Assembly (NCBI GenBank): GCA_021203465.1
Contig: JAJQBC010000072.1
Span: forward strand, 1-51,888
Source of the DNA: Lachnospiraceae bacterium
GTDB lineage: Bacteria; Bacillota; Clostridia; Lachnospirales; Lachnospiraceae
Direction: 5' to 3'
DNA: 51,888 bases
Positions within the stretch are counted from its first letter, which is position 1; each line of letters opens with the position of its first letter. Of this stretch, positions 7,760 to 16,833 are shown piece after piece. The notes under the pieces were generated by a model, which saw only the letters and a program-made list of their open reading frames with translations, ran no database searches and had not been told where the DNA came from. A program made the position numbers and the translations under genes.

Positions 7760-9672
7760 GAAAGTTCAAAAGCTCCCGTGTATAACTGATAGTACCGTCC
7801 GCGCTCCGCGATCAGGGACTCGTGATTGCCCCTCTCGATGATGCGGCCCTGGTCCAGAACCATAATAACATCCGAGTTCTTGATTGTCGAGAGCCGATGT
7901 GCGATGACAAACACCGTTCTCCCCTTCATCAGCCGGTCCATGCCCTCCTGCACGATCGTCTCCGTGCGCGTATCGATGCTGGAAGTTGCCTCGTCGAGGA
8001 TCAGCACCGGCGGATCCGCGACCGCCGCCCGCGCGATGGCGAGTAGTTGGCGCTCACCCTGTGAAAGACTCGCGCCGTCGCCACTCAACACGGTATTATA
8101 GCCATCCGGCAGACGCGTGATAAAATAGTCAGCGTTTGCGAGTTTCGCCGCAGCTATGACTTCCTCGTCCGTCGCGTCAAGCTTGCCATAGCGGATGTTA
8201 TCCGCAATCGTACCGGTGAAAAGATGCGTATCCTGCAGCACAATCCCAAGCGCACGCCGCAGCTCCGGCTTCTTGATCTTATTGATATTGATACCGTCGT
8301 AACGGATCTTGCCGTCCTGTATATCGTAGAAACGATTCAGCAGATTCGTGATCGTCGTCTTGCCCGCGCCGGTCGCGCCGACGAAGGCAATCTTCTGTCC
8401 GGGCTTCGCGTACATCCTGATATCATGCAACACGATCTTGTCGTCCGTATAACCGAAGTCCACACCGTCGAGCACCACGTCGCCCTCGAGCTTCTCATAG
8501 GTGACAGTGCCGAGCGCCTTGTGCGGATGCTTCCAAGCCCAGACACCGGTGCGCTCTTCTGTCTCCGTGAGCGTGCCGTCCGCTTCTTCCTTCACATTTA
8601 CGAGCGAAACGTAGCCAGCGTCCTCCTCCTCGGGCTCGTCAAGCAGCTCGAAAATACGCTCTGCACCGGCCAGCGCCATAATGATCGAGTTGAACTGCTG
8701 CGAAATCTGCGTGATCGGCTGATTAAAGCTTCGCGTAAGCTGCAGGAAGGAGGCCAGGGTGCCGAGCGTCATACTGCCGATCCCGGCGATCGCCAGAACC
8801 GAGCCGAGCGCCAGCGTCAGCACATAGTTGATATAGCCCAGATTTCCCATAATCGGCATCAGGATATTCGCGAAGGTGTTCGCATTCTTTGCGCTGTCAA
8901 ACAGATCATCGTTCAACACATCGAAATTCCTGATTGCTTCCTCCTCATGGCAGAAGACCTTGACAACCTTCTGCCCCTCCATCATCTCCTCGATGTAGCC
9001 GTTCACACGCCCCAGCGACTTCTGCTGTTTAATAAAGTACGCGCTGCTCTTTCCGCCGACCGTGCGCACCACATTCAGCATGACGAAAATCATCACCACG
9101 ATGAGGGCCGTCAGCGGCAGGCTCAGGATGAGCATGGAGATAAAAGTGCTGATAACCGTCACCGCCGAACTGATCAGCTGCGGAATACTCTGGCTGATCA
9201 TCTGACGCAGCGTATCGGTGTCGTTTGTATAGCAACTCATTACATCGCCATGCGTGTGTGTATCAAAATATTTGATCGGCAGACGCTCCATATGCGTGAA
9301 CATCTCATCCCGGATGGTCTTTAAGGTGCCCTGCGTCACGTTGATCATGATCCGGTTGTAGCTGTACGTCGCCAGCACGCCCGCGTAATAGATGCAGGCC
9401 ATCGTCAGCAGCGCCCGGATCAGCGGCGCAAAATTCGGACTTGACTGCGAGAGGAGCGGCGTGATATAGTCGTCGATCAGGCTCTTCAGGAACAGATTTC
9501 CGATGACGCCGGCCAGTGAGCCGATCGCAATACAGATCAGCACCAGCGTAAATGGTAATTTATAATCCTTCCACACATAGCCAAGCAGCCGTTTCAGCGT
9601 CTTACCCGGCGTCCGGCTCTTCGAGGTGCCGCTCATCCGCGGTCCCGGGCCTTTGAAAGTCCTCTCACTCAT
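7756..9672 (-). CDS. ABC exporter, second half-transporter (canonical site)
   Basis: This 638-residue half-transporter has a six-helix type 1 exporter membrane domain followed by an ATPase domain with Walker A GATGAGKTT, signature LSQGERQLL, and Walker B LILDEATSSID with the catalytic Glu. Between the membrane and ATPase domains it has an extra charged insert of about 45 residues after ELLDEPEEEDAG. With the gene upstream it should form a heterodimeric exporter of the TM287/288 or LmrCD type. I chose ATG 9672 (MSERTF), eight bases after GGGAGG; ATG 9678 is an alternative. It overlaps the upstream gene by eight bases. Confidence 0.9.
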   Translation of the reverse strand: MSERTFKGPGPRMSGTSKSRTPGKTLKRLLGYVWKDYKLPFTLVLICIAIGSLAGVIGNLFLKSLIDDYITPLLSQSSPNFAPLIRALLTMACIYYAGVLATYSYNRIMINVTQGTLKTIRDEMFTHMERLPIKYFDTHTHGDVMSCYTNDTDTLRQMISQSIPQLISSAVTVISTFISMLILSLPLTALIVVMIFVMLNVVRTVGGKSSAYFIKQQKSLGRVNGYIEEMMEGQKVVKVFCHEEEAIRNFDVLNDDLFDSAKNANTFANILMPIMGNLGYINYVLTLALGSVLAIAGIGSMTLGTLASFLQLTRSFNQPITQISQQFNSIIMALAGAERIFELLDEPEEEDAGYVSLVNVKEEADGTLTETEERTGVWAWKHPHKALGTVTYEKLEGDVVLDGVDFGYTDDKIVLHDIRMYAKPGQKIAFVGATGAGKTTITNLLNRFYDIQDGKIRYDGININKIKKPELRRALGIVLQDTHLFTGTIADNIRYGKLDATDEEVIAAAKLANADYFITRLPDGYNTVLSGDGASLSQGERQLLAIARAAVADPPVLILDEATSSIDTRTETIVQEGMDRLMKGRTVFVIAHRLSTIKNSDVIMVLDQGRIIERGNHESLIAERGRYYQLYTGAFELS

Positions 9673-11401
9673 CGTCATCTCCTCCCTTCTTCTGAAGTTC
9701 GTAGATTTCCCGGTAAATCTCATTGGTCCCAAGCAGCTCTTCATGCGTCCCGAAGCCGACGACCCACCCCTGATCAAGCACAATAATCCGATCCGCATCC
9801 TCCACAGATGAAATACGTTGCGTGATAATGAGCTTCGTCGTGTCCGGAATTTCCTCCACGAAAGCCTTGCGGATCAGCGCATCCGTGTGCGTATCAACCG
9901 CGCTCGTTGAGTCATCGAGGATCAGCACTTTCGGCTTCTTCAGGAGGGCGCGTGCGATGCACAGACGCTGCTTCTGTCCGCCGGAGACGTTCGTGCCGCC
10001 CTGCTCGATATACGTATTGTAACCATCCGGCAGCTTCTCGATGAATTCATCCGCCTGCGCCAGACGGCAGACTCTCCTGCAGTCCTCCTCGCTGGCGTTC
10101 TTATCGCCCCAGCGAAGGTTTTCAAGGATCGTCCCGGAGAAGAGAACATTTTTCTGTAGCACCATCGACACCGCGTCACGCAGCGTCTCAAGATCGTACT
10201 CCCGCACATCCCTGCCGCCGACCTTTACCGAACCGGAAAGGACATCATAAAGACGCGGAATCATCTGCACAAGCGTCGACTTCGAGCTTCCGGTGCCGCC
10301 GATCACGCCGATTGTCTCGCCCGCGTGAATGTCGAGATTGATGTCGCGCAGAACACATTTATCAGCATCGCCACTATAGGAAAAATTCACATGCTCGAAC
10401 TGAATCGCGCCGTCCTTCACTTCACAGACCGGATTCTCCGGATTTGTAAGAGCACTCTTCTCATCGAGCACCTCCACGATACGCTCTCCGGAGGCCCGTG
10501 CCATCGTCACCATGATGAACACCATGGAAATCATCATCAATCCCATCAGGATCTGCGTCGTGTAGGTGAAAAGACTCATGAGCTGTCCGGTCGTCATGGA
10601 ACCGTGCACGACGATCAGCCGCGCTCCAACCCAGGAGACCAGCAGAATACAGGTATAAACTGTGAACTGCATGACAGGCATATTCATAATAACCAGTTTT
10701 TCGGCGTTGATGCTGAGATTTTTCAGATTATCCGTCGCGTCACAGAATTTCTTATTCTCATAATCCTCACGTACGAAGGATTTCACGACGCGGATACCGG
10801 TCAGGTTTTCCTGCACGCTCGCGTTCAGCCGGTCGTAGCCCTTGAACATTTTGTCAAAAATAGGGAACGAATGCGTCATGATAAAGGCCAGCACACTGAC
10901 CAGGAAAATAATCGCAACGATATAGATCACCGACAGGTTCGGATTGATGTAAATACACATGGCAAGCGCCGACAGCATCATGATCGGCGAGCGCACCAAT
11001 GTGCGGACGATCATCTGATATGCGTTCTGCACGTTTGTCACGTCCGTCGTCATGCGCGTGACCAGACCGGCCGTCGAGTAGCGATCAATATTCTGAAAAG
11101 CAAAATCCTGAATATTATCGTACATCGCCTTTCTTAAGTTCCGGCCAAAGCCCATGGCCGCCCGTGCGGCATGCCTGCCAGAGAGTACGCCCGCCGCCAG
11201 CGCGCACATCGCCGCCACCAGCATCAGCAGCGCCGTCCGAACCACATATCCCATATCTCCTGTGGACACGCCGTTGTCGATGACCCTGGACATCAGAATC
11301 GGCAGCATGACCTCCAGAATGACCTCGATCGTCACATAAAACGGCGCCAGCAGCGAGTCTTTTTTATATTCACCAATGTGCGCCATCAGCTTTTTTACCA
11401 T
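9665..11401 (-). CDS. ABC exporter, first half-transporter (degenerate site)
   Basis: This 578-residue half-transporter has six membrane helices and an ATPase domain with Walker A GGTGSSKST, signature SGGQKQRL and Walker B VLILDDSTSAVD. The residue after the Walker B aspartate is Asp rather than the catalytic Glu, which is the hallmark of the degenerate site in heterodimeric exporters. Its partner downstream has the canonical Glu. The pair probably exports drugs, peptides or lipids; the substrate is not predictable. The start at 11401 follows AGGAGG with a seven-base spacer. Confidence 0.9.
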   Translation of the reverse strand: MVKKLMAHIGEYKKDSLLAPFYVTIEVILEVMLPILMSRVIDNGVSTGDMGYVVRTALLMLVAAMCALAAGVLSGRHAARAAMGFGRNLRKAMYDNIQDFAFQNIDRYSTAGLVTRMTTDVTNVQNAYQMIVRTLVRSPIMMLSALAMCIYINPNLSVIYIVAIIFLVSVLAFIMTHSFPIFDKMFKGYDRLNASVQENLTGIRVVKSFVREDYENKKFCDATDNLKNLSINAEKLVIMNMPVMQFTVYTCILLVSWVGARLIVVHGSMTTGQLMSLFTYTTQILMGLMMISMVFIMVTMARASGERIVEVLDEKSALTNPENPVCEVKDGAIQFEHVNFSYSGDADKCVLRDINLDIHAGETIGVIGGTGSSKSTLVQMIPRLYDVLSGSVKVGGRDVREYDLETLRDAVSMVLQKNVLFSGTILENLRWGDKNASEEDCRRVCRLAQADEFIEKLPDGYNTYIEQGGTNVSGGQKQRLCIARALLKKPKVLILDDSTSAVDTHTDALIRKAFVEEIPDTTKLIITQRISSVEDADRIIVLDQGWVVGFGTHEELLGTNEIYREIYELQKKGGDDDE

Positions 11402-11472
11402 GGTTCTCCTCCTTCAGCTCACCGCTGCAATACGGTTATTCTATGCAATAATCCGACAATCATGACGCTCCG

Positions 11473-12465
11473 TTATTTTTCTCTCAGCTTCCGGATCCGC
11501 TCGCGCAGTTCCTCCAGATCAATATCCGGAAGCTCAGGCCGCAGCGAGGGATTCCTCCTGCGAAGCTGTTCCGTGCTCTTCTCAAGACTCTGCATAAGCT
11601 GCTCCCCGCGTTCACGCAGCTCAGCAAACTCCCGCTCGATTCGCTCTGTGCGCTGCGCTTTCTTTTCCTGCTGCTCCGCACTGCTTTTCCCCATGCGATC
11701 CGCGAGCTGCTCCTTTTTTTCCTGAAACTCCGCGCTACTTCTCTCCACGCGCCCCATGATCTGTTCCCGCTTTTTCTGGAGCTGCGCGGCGCTTCTCTCC
11801 ATCCTGTCCGCCAGTTCTTCCCGCCGTTCCGCAATCGTCTCTTTAGCAGCTGCACCGGTAAACGTCGCTGTCGCCTCGAAAAGACGCTTCTTCTCCTCCA
11901 GACGCTGCTCGGCCTCCGCGCGGAGCTGCTCGGCCTGGATCAGCAGGTCGCGCAGATCGAGTGCTTCCTTCAGCGCGCCGCGGAAGTCGTACACGATGAG
12001 AACCGTGACTACAAAGGTAAGCACTGAAGACACATCCTCCGAAAGTCCAAGCACAACACGCGCCACCGGCTCATGCACCACATACACCATCAGCAGACTC
12101 AAAAACCCCCAGACAATCGTGGACGTTAGACAGATATGCCCCTTATACTGGAAGCGCTGATTGCTGTAATCCCAGTAGCGAACCCTAAAGAGCCGCAGCA
12201 TCACGACGCCGGTCACATACTCGAGCACCGTGGCCCCCGCCGCCCCGATCAGATACACTAAGATGGGCGTCTCCTGAAACGGCAGCGTTAGCCACAGAAT
12301 AAGAACGGCGCCGCTTCCATACAGAGGCAACCAGGGTCCCTTTATAAAACCGCGGTTTACGGGCCGATGTTCCTTAAGCGACACATAGGTCGATTCAAAG
12401 CACCAGCCGAAAACACAGTAGAAGTAAAACAGCGCAAGCCATTCTGTGAAGTGATAACTGTACAT
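11473..12465 (-). CDS. PF06541-type (ABC type IV) membrane protein with coiled-coil tail
   Basis: This 330-residue protein has about five membrane segments in residues 5-165, including the conserved start WLALFYFYCVFGWCFESTYV, FIKGPWLPLYG and LEYVTGVVML. These are typical of the family often called putative ABC transporter type IV or CmpB. From about residue 165 the C-terminus is a long charged helix. Residues 218-307 are five consecutive 18-residue repeats. The start at 12465 follows GGAGG with good spacing; the longer frame to 12534 has none. It is the gene before the ABC exporter pair with a 71-bp gap, but the family's function is unknown. Confidence 0.82.
   Translation of the reverse strand: MYSYHFTEWLALFYFYCVFGWCFESTYVSLKEHRPVNRGFIKGPWLPLYGSGAVLILWLTLPFQETPILVYLIGAAGATVLEYVTGVVMLRLFRVRYWDYSNQRFQYKGHICLTSTIVWGFLSLLMVYVVHEPVARVVLGLSEDVSSVLTFVVTVLIVYDFRGALKEALDLRDLLIQAEQLRAEAEQRLEEKKRLFEATATFTGAAAKETIAERREELADRMERSAAQLQKKREQIMGRVERSSAEFQEKKEQLADRMGKSSAEQQEKKAQRTERIEREFAELRERGEQLMQSLEKSTEQLRRRNPSLRPELPDIDLEELRERIRKLREK
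11545..11814 (-). repeat. Five tandem 54-bp coding repeats (18-residue helix units)
   Basis: Within the PF06541-type gene the protein runs through five units: LADRMERSAAQLQKKREQ, IMGRVERSSAEFQEKKEQ, LADRMGKSSAEQQEKKAQ, RTERIEREFAELRERGEQ and LMQSLEKSTEQLRRRNPS. Each is exactly 18 residues. Eighteen residues make five full turns of an alpha helix, so the pattern gives a straight face along one helix rather than a classic seven-residue coiled coil. The DNA copies have diverged. Confidence 0.85.
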
Positions 12466-12498
12466 GCGAGTCCTCCAACACACATTGTGGTGCAGCTT

Positions 12499-12576
12499 AA
12501 TAAAAGTCCTTCCGATGTCTATGTGTCCTTGCATGCAAACATGCAGTCCACATAGCCGCCGTCCGGGACTTTTATT
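12499..12576 (-). terminator. Long nested hairpin after purB
   Basis: AATAAAAGTCC at 12499-12509 is perfectly repeated in inverse as GGACTTTTATT at 12566-12576. Inside are a second pair, CTATGTG at 12519-12525 with CACATAG at 12549-12555, and a GCATG/CATGC tip. Read on the minus strand the stem ends in CTTTTATT just after the purB stop, which fits an intrinsic terminator for the purF-purB operon. It could also work in the other direction. Confidence 0.65.
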
Positions 12577-12581
12577 TTATA

Positions 12582-14015
12582 TTATACGGTTATCTCCGCC
12601 TTCACACCGAGCAGTTCCTTATTTTTCTCGAGAATCGGATTCACGATCTCCCGTAGGAAATTTTCCACCTGCAACGGCGCGCGCCCAACATAGCGGGACG
12701 GCTCCATGCAGGCTTCCAGCTCCTCGAGGCTCAGGTTGAAGGAGGGATCCGCCGCGATCAGCTCGAGCAGATTATTTTCCTTTCCCTCGGCCTTGACATT
12801 CCGCCCTGCCTCCATCGACAACGTGCGGATCTTCTCGTGCAGCTCCTGACGGTCTCCTCCGGCCTTCACCGCGTCCATCATAATATTCTCAGTCGCCATA
12901 AAGGGCAGCTCGCTGCGCAGGCGCTTCTCGATTACCTTCGGATAGACGACCAGGCCGTCGACCACATTCAGGCAAAGGTCAAGAATCCCGTCAACCGCAA
13001 GAAAGCCTTCGGGAATTGACAGGCGCTTGTTCGCCGAGTCGTCTAGCGTGCGCTCAAACCACTGCGTCGCGGAGGTAATCGCCGGATTCAGTGCGTCGAC
13101 CATCACGTAACGCGAGAGCGATGCGATACGCTCGCTTCGCATTGGATTCCTCTTATATGCCATCGCGGAAGAACCGATCTGCGACTTCTCAAAGGGTTCT
13201 TCCACTTCCTTCAGGTGCTGCAACAGACGGATGTCGTTCGACATCTTGTGCGCGCTCGCCGCGATACCCGCGAGCACGTTCAGCACGCGCGTGTCCGTCT
13301 TTCTCGAATAGGTCTGACCGGAGACCGGCACGCATTTTTCAAATCCCATCTTTTCGGCAATCATCGGATCAATGCGGTCGATCTTCTCCTGATCGCCTTC
13401 GAACAATTCGAGAAAGCTCGCCTGCGTGCCCGTCGTGCCCTTCGAGCCGAGCAGCTTCATGGAACCAAGCACATAGTCCACATCCTCGAGATCCATGCAG
13501 AATTCCTGCAGCCAGAGGGAAGCCCGCTTGCCCACAGTCGTCGGCTGCGCCGGCTGGAAATGCGTGAAAGCAAGCGTCGGCAGGCCCTTGTACTCATCCG
13601 CAAATTTCGCGAGCTCCGCGATCACATTAACGAGCTTTTTCTTCACGAGCTTCAGCGCCTCGGTCATGACAATGATATCTGTATTATCCCCAACATAGCA
13701 AGATGTCGCGCCAAGATGGATAATTCCCTTTGCCTTCGGGCATTGAACCCCGTAGGCATAGACGTGCGACATGACATCGTGACGCACTTCTTTTTCACGG
13801 GCCCGCGCAACATCATAATTGATATCGTCGGCGTGTGCTTTTAACTCCTCGATCTGCTCGTCTGTAATCGGCAATCCCAGCTCCTTCTCCGTCTCGGCCA
13901 GCGCAATCCACAGCCTGCGCCAGGTGCGGAACTTCATATCCTGTGAAAAAATATACTGCATCTCCCTGCTCGCGTAGCGCTCGGAGAGCGGGCTTACATA
14001 ACGGTCTGTGCTCAT
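12582..14015 (-). CDS. purB: Adenylosuccinate lyase
   Basis: This 477-residue protein has the fumarase/aspartase-family signature [14 protein letters not shown] at 281-293, which includes the mobile-loop serine, and the conserved [11 protein letters not shown] and [11 protein letters not shown] segments near 101 and 150. It releases fumarate at two steps: SAICAR to AICAR in purine synthesis and adenylosuccinate to AMP. The length is normal for the family. TAGGAGG precedes the start with a good spacer. It follows purF by about ten bases, so the two form an operon for the first committed and the late steps of purine synthesis, with a terminator just downstream. Confidence 0.96.
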   Translation of the reverse strand: MSTDRYVSPLSERYASREMQYIFSQDMKFRTWRRLWIALAETEKELGLPITDEQIEELKAHADDINYDVARAREKEVRHDVMSHVYAYGVQCPKAKGIIHLGATSCYVGDNTDIIVMTEALKLVKKKLVNVIAELAKFADEYKGLPTLAFTHFQPAQPTTVGKRASLWLQEFCMDLEDVDYVLGSMKLLGSKGTTGTQASFLELFEGDQEKIDRIDPMIAEKMGFEKCVPVSGQTYSRKTDTRVLNVLAGIAASAHKMSNDIRLLQHLKEVEEPFEKSQIGSSAMAYKRNPMRSERIASLSRYVMVDALNPAITSATQWFERTLDDSANKRLSIPEGFLAVDGILDLCLNVVDGLVVYPKVIEKRLRSELPFMATENIMMDAVKAGGDRQELHEKIRTLSMEAGRNVKAEGKENNLLELIAADPSFNLSLEELEACMEPSRYVGRAPLQVENFLREIVNPILEKNKELLGVKAEITV

Positions 14016-14025
14016 AAACGTCCTC

Positions 14026-15474
14026 CTATTTTTCGTAGTCCCCTCTAATATCCTCCGTCGGCGGAGCCATCGGATATTTCCCTGTAAAACAGCCGGCGCA
14101 ACAGGCGAGCCCCTCGATCATCTCTCCTAAGCGCTCCAGCTTAAGATATGCCAGCGAATCCGCCCCTATGATCGCACGAATTTCCTCAACCGTGCGATTA
14201 TAGGCGATCAGCTGGTCGCGCGCCGGAATATCTGTCCCAAAATAACAGGGATACAGGAACGGCGGCGCGGCTACGCGCATATGAACCTCCCTCGCTCCGG
14301 CGTCACGCAGTATCCGCACAATCCGGTCGCTCGTCGTGCCCCGCACGATCGAATCGTCGATCATGATCACACGCTTCCCGTTGACTGCCTCCCTGAGGGC
14401 GCTCAGCTTCACCTGCACGCTCGACTCGCGGCTGCTCTGTTTCGGCTTGATAAAAGTCCTTCCTATATAACTGTTTTTCACAAAAGCGGTACCGTAGGGG
14501 ATGCCCGACTGCAGGGAATAGCCGAGTGCCGCCGAGTTTCCGGACTCCGGCACGCCCACGACCAGATCGGCGTCAACCGGACTGTCGATGGCGAGATATT
14601 TCCCCGCGCGGAGACGGGAAGCGTACACGCTCACCCCATCGATCTGAGAGTCCGTCCGCGCAAAATAGATATACTCAAAAATGCAGCGCGCCATCTTCTC
14701 CTTCGGAATACAACGGCTCCTATCCGACTCGATCCCATACTTCGGAGAGATACTGACGATCTCGCCCGGCTCCACATCACGCACAAACTCCGCGCCAATC
14801 GTGTGAAGCGCCGCCGTCTCCGATGCCAGAATGTACGTATTATCCCTCTTTCCAATGCAGAGCGGGCGGAAACCATAAGGATCCCGCGCACCGATCAGTT
14901 TTCTCGGCGACATAATCACGAGAGAATAGGAGCCCTTCAGCTTATCCATCGCATTGGCGACCGCCTGCTCCACCGACTTCGTCTTCACGCGTTCCCGCGC
15001 AATGTGATAGGCGATGACCTCCGAGTCGATCGTCGTCTGGAAGATCGCGCCGCTGTACTCCAGCTCCCGCCGCAGCTGTGGGGCATTGATCAGATTTCCA
15101 TTGTGCGCCACCGCAAGGGTGCCCTTGATATAATTCAGCACCAACGGCTGCGCGTTCTCCCGCGTACTGCTGCCCGCCGTGGAATAGCGCGTATGTCCCA
15201 CCGCAATATCGCCGTGCATGCTCTCCAACATCTCGGGCGTAAACACCTCGTTCACCAGCCCCATGCCCTTCTGCGTCACGACTCTTCGCGGCCCGTGCGT
15301 GTCCGCCACCGCGATGCCACAACTCTCTTGCCCCCTGTGCTGCAGCGCCAGAAGGCCGTAATAAACGGAGGACGCAACATCTCCTCCGTCAAAATCATAA
15401 ATGCCAAATACACCACACTCCTCGTGCAGGCCATCCAGAATCTCTTCCTGTTCTGTCAACTTTCCATGCTCCAT
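14026..15474 (-). CDS. purF: Amidophosphoribosyltransferase
   Basis: PurF makes phosphoribosylamine from PRPP and glutamine, the first committed step of purine synthesis. The sequence shows the class II glutaminase start EECGVFG, where Cys20 becomes the N-terminal nucleophile after propeptide removal, and the PRPP-binding motif [17 protein letters not shown]. Four-cysteine positions near the C-terminus ([15 protein letters not shown]) fit the iron-sulphur type of Bacillus. I prefer ATG 15474 because GGAAGG lies nine bases before it; an upstream ATG at 15504 would leave only about 14 nt of leader after the predicted transcription start. purB follows. Confidence 0.95.
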   Translation of the reverse strand: MEHGKLTEQEEILDGLHEECGVFGIYDFDGGDVASSVYYGLLALQHRGQESCGIAVADTHGPRRVVTQKGMGLVNEVFTPEMLESMHGDIAVGHTRYSTAGSSTRENAQPLVLNYIKGTLAVAHNGNLINAPQLRRELEYSGAIFQTTIDSEVIAYHIARERVKTKSVEQAVANAMDKLKGSYSLVIMSPRKLIGARDPYGFRPLCIGKRDNTYILASETAALHTIGAEFVRDVEPGEIVSISPKYGIESDRSRCIPKEKMARCIFEYIYFARTDSQIDGVSVYASRLRAGKYLAIDSPVDADLVVGVPESGNSAALGYSLQSGIPYGTAFVKNSYIGRTFIKPKQSSRESSVQVKLSALREAVNGKRVIMIDDSIVRGTTSDRIVRILRDAGAREVHMRVAAPPFLYPCYFGTDIPARDQLIAYNRTVEEIRAIIGADSLAYLKLERLGEMIEGLACCAGCFTGKYPMAPPTEDIRGDYEK

Positions 15475-15524
15475 TCGTTTCTGCCTTCCAAAGTCTGTTG
15501 TCATAAACGTCAGGTTCGTTATTC

Positions 15525-15553
15525 AGTATAACTGCTGACTGCAAAAATTGCAA
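15525..15553 (-). promoter_or_regulatory. Promoter of purF-purB
   Basis: On the minus strand a -35 box TTGCAA (15548-15553) and a -10 box TATACT (15525-15530) are separated by 17 bp. Transcription should start near 15518. It lies directly downstream of the tRNA-Gly terminator. I see no purine riboswitch or clear PurR box in the short leader. Confidence 0.7.
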
Positions 15554-15560
15554 CCGCAAC

Positions 15561-15589
15561 AAAAAAGCCCTGAAACTCAGGGCTTTAAA
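15561..15589 (-). terminator. Terminator of tRNA-Gly
   Basis: Read on the minus strand, GCCCTGA, a short loop and TCAGGGC (15567-15573 paired with 15577-15583) are followed by a run of six T. It lies three bases past the tRNA 3' end, so it ends the tRNA transcript before the purF promoter. Confidence 0.85.
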
Positions 15590-15591
15590 AG

Positions 15592-15662
15592 AGCGGGTGA
15601 TGGGAATCGAACCCACGTATCCAGCTTGGAAGGCTGGTGTTCTACCATTGAACTACACCCGC
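15592..15662 (-). tRNA. tRNA-Gly (anticodon TCC)
   Basis: On the minus strand the sequence begins GCGGGTGTAGTTCAATGG, has the anticodon loop CTTCCAA flanked by the CCAGC/GCTGG stem, a T-loop GGTTCGATTCC and an acceptor end CACCCGC with discriminator T. The 7-bp acceptor stem GCGGGTG/CACCCGC is perfect. Total length is 71 nt without an encoded CCA. Anticodon TCC reads GGA and GGG. It stands alone rather than in a tRNA cluster and has its own terminator. Confidence 0.97.
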
Positions 15663-15713
15663 GCTCAGAACAAAAAACATTCTACTATGCAAATTTTTTC
15701 TTGTCAAGCTCTT

Positions 15714-16730
15714 TTAATAGAAGACATGATCCCCGATGACATAGCCGTTCGCACTGCCGGCGCGCTTAAAGTGCGTCGCCGTGCCGACGGTCGTCTCGCC
15801 ATTGATAGCCGCCTGCGCCGCCTGCATACAGCTTGCGCTCGGACCTGAGGCCATAATCTGCGCTACCCTGCCGGTCGCTGCGGGGCCGAACTGCCCCGGC
15901 TGGGCGATCACCGCCTGAATCGTATTCGGGTAAGCCGCACTGCGAACCCGGTTCATGACGACTGCGCCGATGCCGACCTTGCCTTCATAGGGCTGGCCTC
16001 CACCTTCCGCCTGAATCAATGCAGCCAGAAGCGTCACCTCATCCGTCGAAGCTGCGATCGCACCAAGATTCGTCGTCCGCTTTGCCTTCTCTTCGGCAGC
16101 CTTGCGGGCGGCTTCCTCCGCCTCGATCTCCTCCATCGTCTTAGCTTCCCCGTACTCACAGGATACCTCGACATACTCCGCGGAGACATAATACACATCT
16201 CCATCTGAATACACAATCTCCAGCCAGCCGTCTGTCTCCTCGCCAATCTCGATCTGCTCCCCATAACCGATCAGATCGATGACTTTAGACTCTGTGTTTG
16301 CTTCCGCGCGTACCTTCAACGTCTCTACCGTGACGGTTGCAATCTTCGAAACATCTTCTTTGGCCCGCTCCGCTGCATCGGATCCAAATGCGAGATATTC
16401 ATCCCTTACCCAGCCCGTCACATTGCCGGACTGAATCTTCGTCCAGCCGTCCGCCTGTTCGAGAATCTCTCCCGCATCTCCCTTGAACAATTTTCCGACA
16501 GCTTTGGAATCCTCACTTGCCTCTTCGCGAATATTGACGGATTCCTCCACATTCGCCATCACCCGGCCTGCCCACTCGGTGCTCGCGAGCGCTTCATCGA
16601 TCTCATCCTCAGTCAGATCGCTGACAACGCTCATCCACATATCTTCGCTCTCGCTTCCCAGACCGGTAAAGCCGGTCAGTCCCAACCACATGGCCAGAAA
16701 CAAAAGTGAAAGCACAGCTTTCTTAAACAT
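15714..16730 (-). CDS. Secreted SH3b / SleB-type cell-wall hydrolase
   Basis: This 338-residue protein has an N-terminal signal peptide (FKKAVLSLLFLAMWLGLTGF), two bacterial SH3 domains at about 60-115 and 130-190, and a C-terminal hydrolase_2/SleB domain from about 225. The motif AALIQAEGGGQPYEGKVGIG includes the likely catalytic Glu. SleB-type enzymes are lytic transglycosylases best known from spore cortex, but the SH3b-containing forms are also found in vegetative cells. The start follows GGAGG. It has its own strong promoter, so it is probably a single-gene unit. Confidence 0.88.
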   Translation of the reverse strand: MFKKAVLSLLFLAMWLGLTGFTGLGSESEDMWMSVVSDLTEDEIDEALASTEWAGRVMANVEESVNIREEASEDSKAVGKLFKGDAGEILEQADGWTKIQSGNVTGWVRDEYLAFGSDAAERAKEDVSKIATVTVETLKVRAEANTESKVIDLIGYGEQIEIGEETDGWLEIVYSDGDVYYVSAEYVEVSCEYGEAKTMEEIEAEEAARKAAEEKAKRTTNLGAIAASTDEVTLLAALIQAEGGGQPYEGKVGIGAVVMNRVRSAAYPNTIQAVIAQPGQFGPAATGRVAQIMASGPSASCMQAAQAAINGETTVGTATHFKRAGSANGYVIGDHVFY

Positions 16731-16776
16731 CTGAAACCTCCAGAACTATTACAAAAATGTTACATATATTACGGAG

Positions 16777-16805
16777 ATTTTATCAGATGTTTCATATATT
16801 GTCAA
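16777..16805 (-). promoter_or_regulatory. Promoter of the SH3b/SleB hydrolase
   Basis: On the minus strand a perfect -35 TTGACA (16800-16805) is followed after 17 bp by the -10 TAAAAT (16777-16782). The start codon is about 47 bp downstream. The match to the sigma-A consensus argues for vegetative rather than sporulation-only expression. Confidence 0.75.
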
Positions 16806-16833
16806 CATTTTCCTTAAAAGTCCCGTCCGGCGG

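Noticed and set aside
8224-9324. 366-codon plus-strand frame opposite the ABC exporter
   Set aside because: It is rich in His, Arg and Gln, lacks translation signals and mirrors conserved coding sequence on the other strand.
12499-14470. Shared sequence near 12500 and 14450 (ATAAAAGTCCTTCC)
   Set aside because: A 14-base match occurs in the purB terminator and inside purF. In 52 kb a few matches of this length are expected by chance, and no further similarity extends from it.
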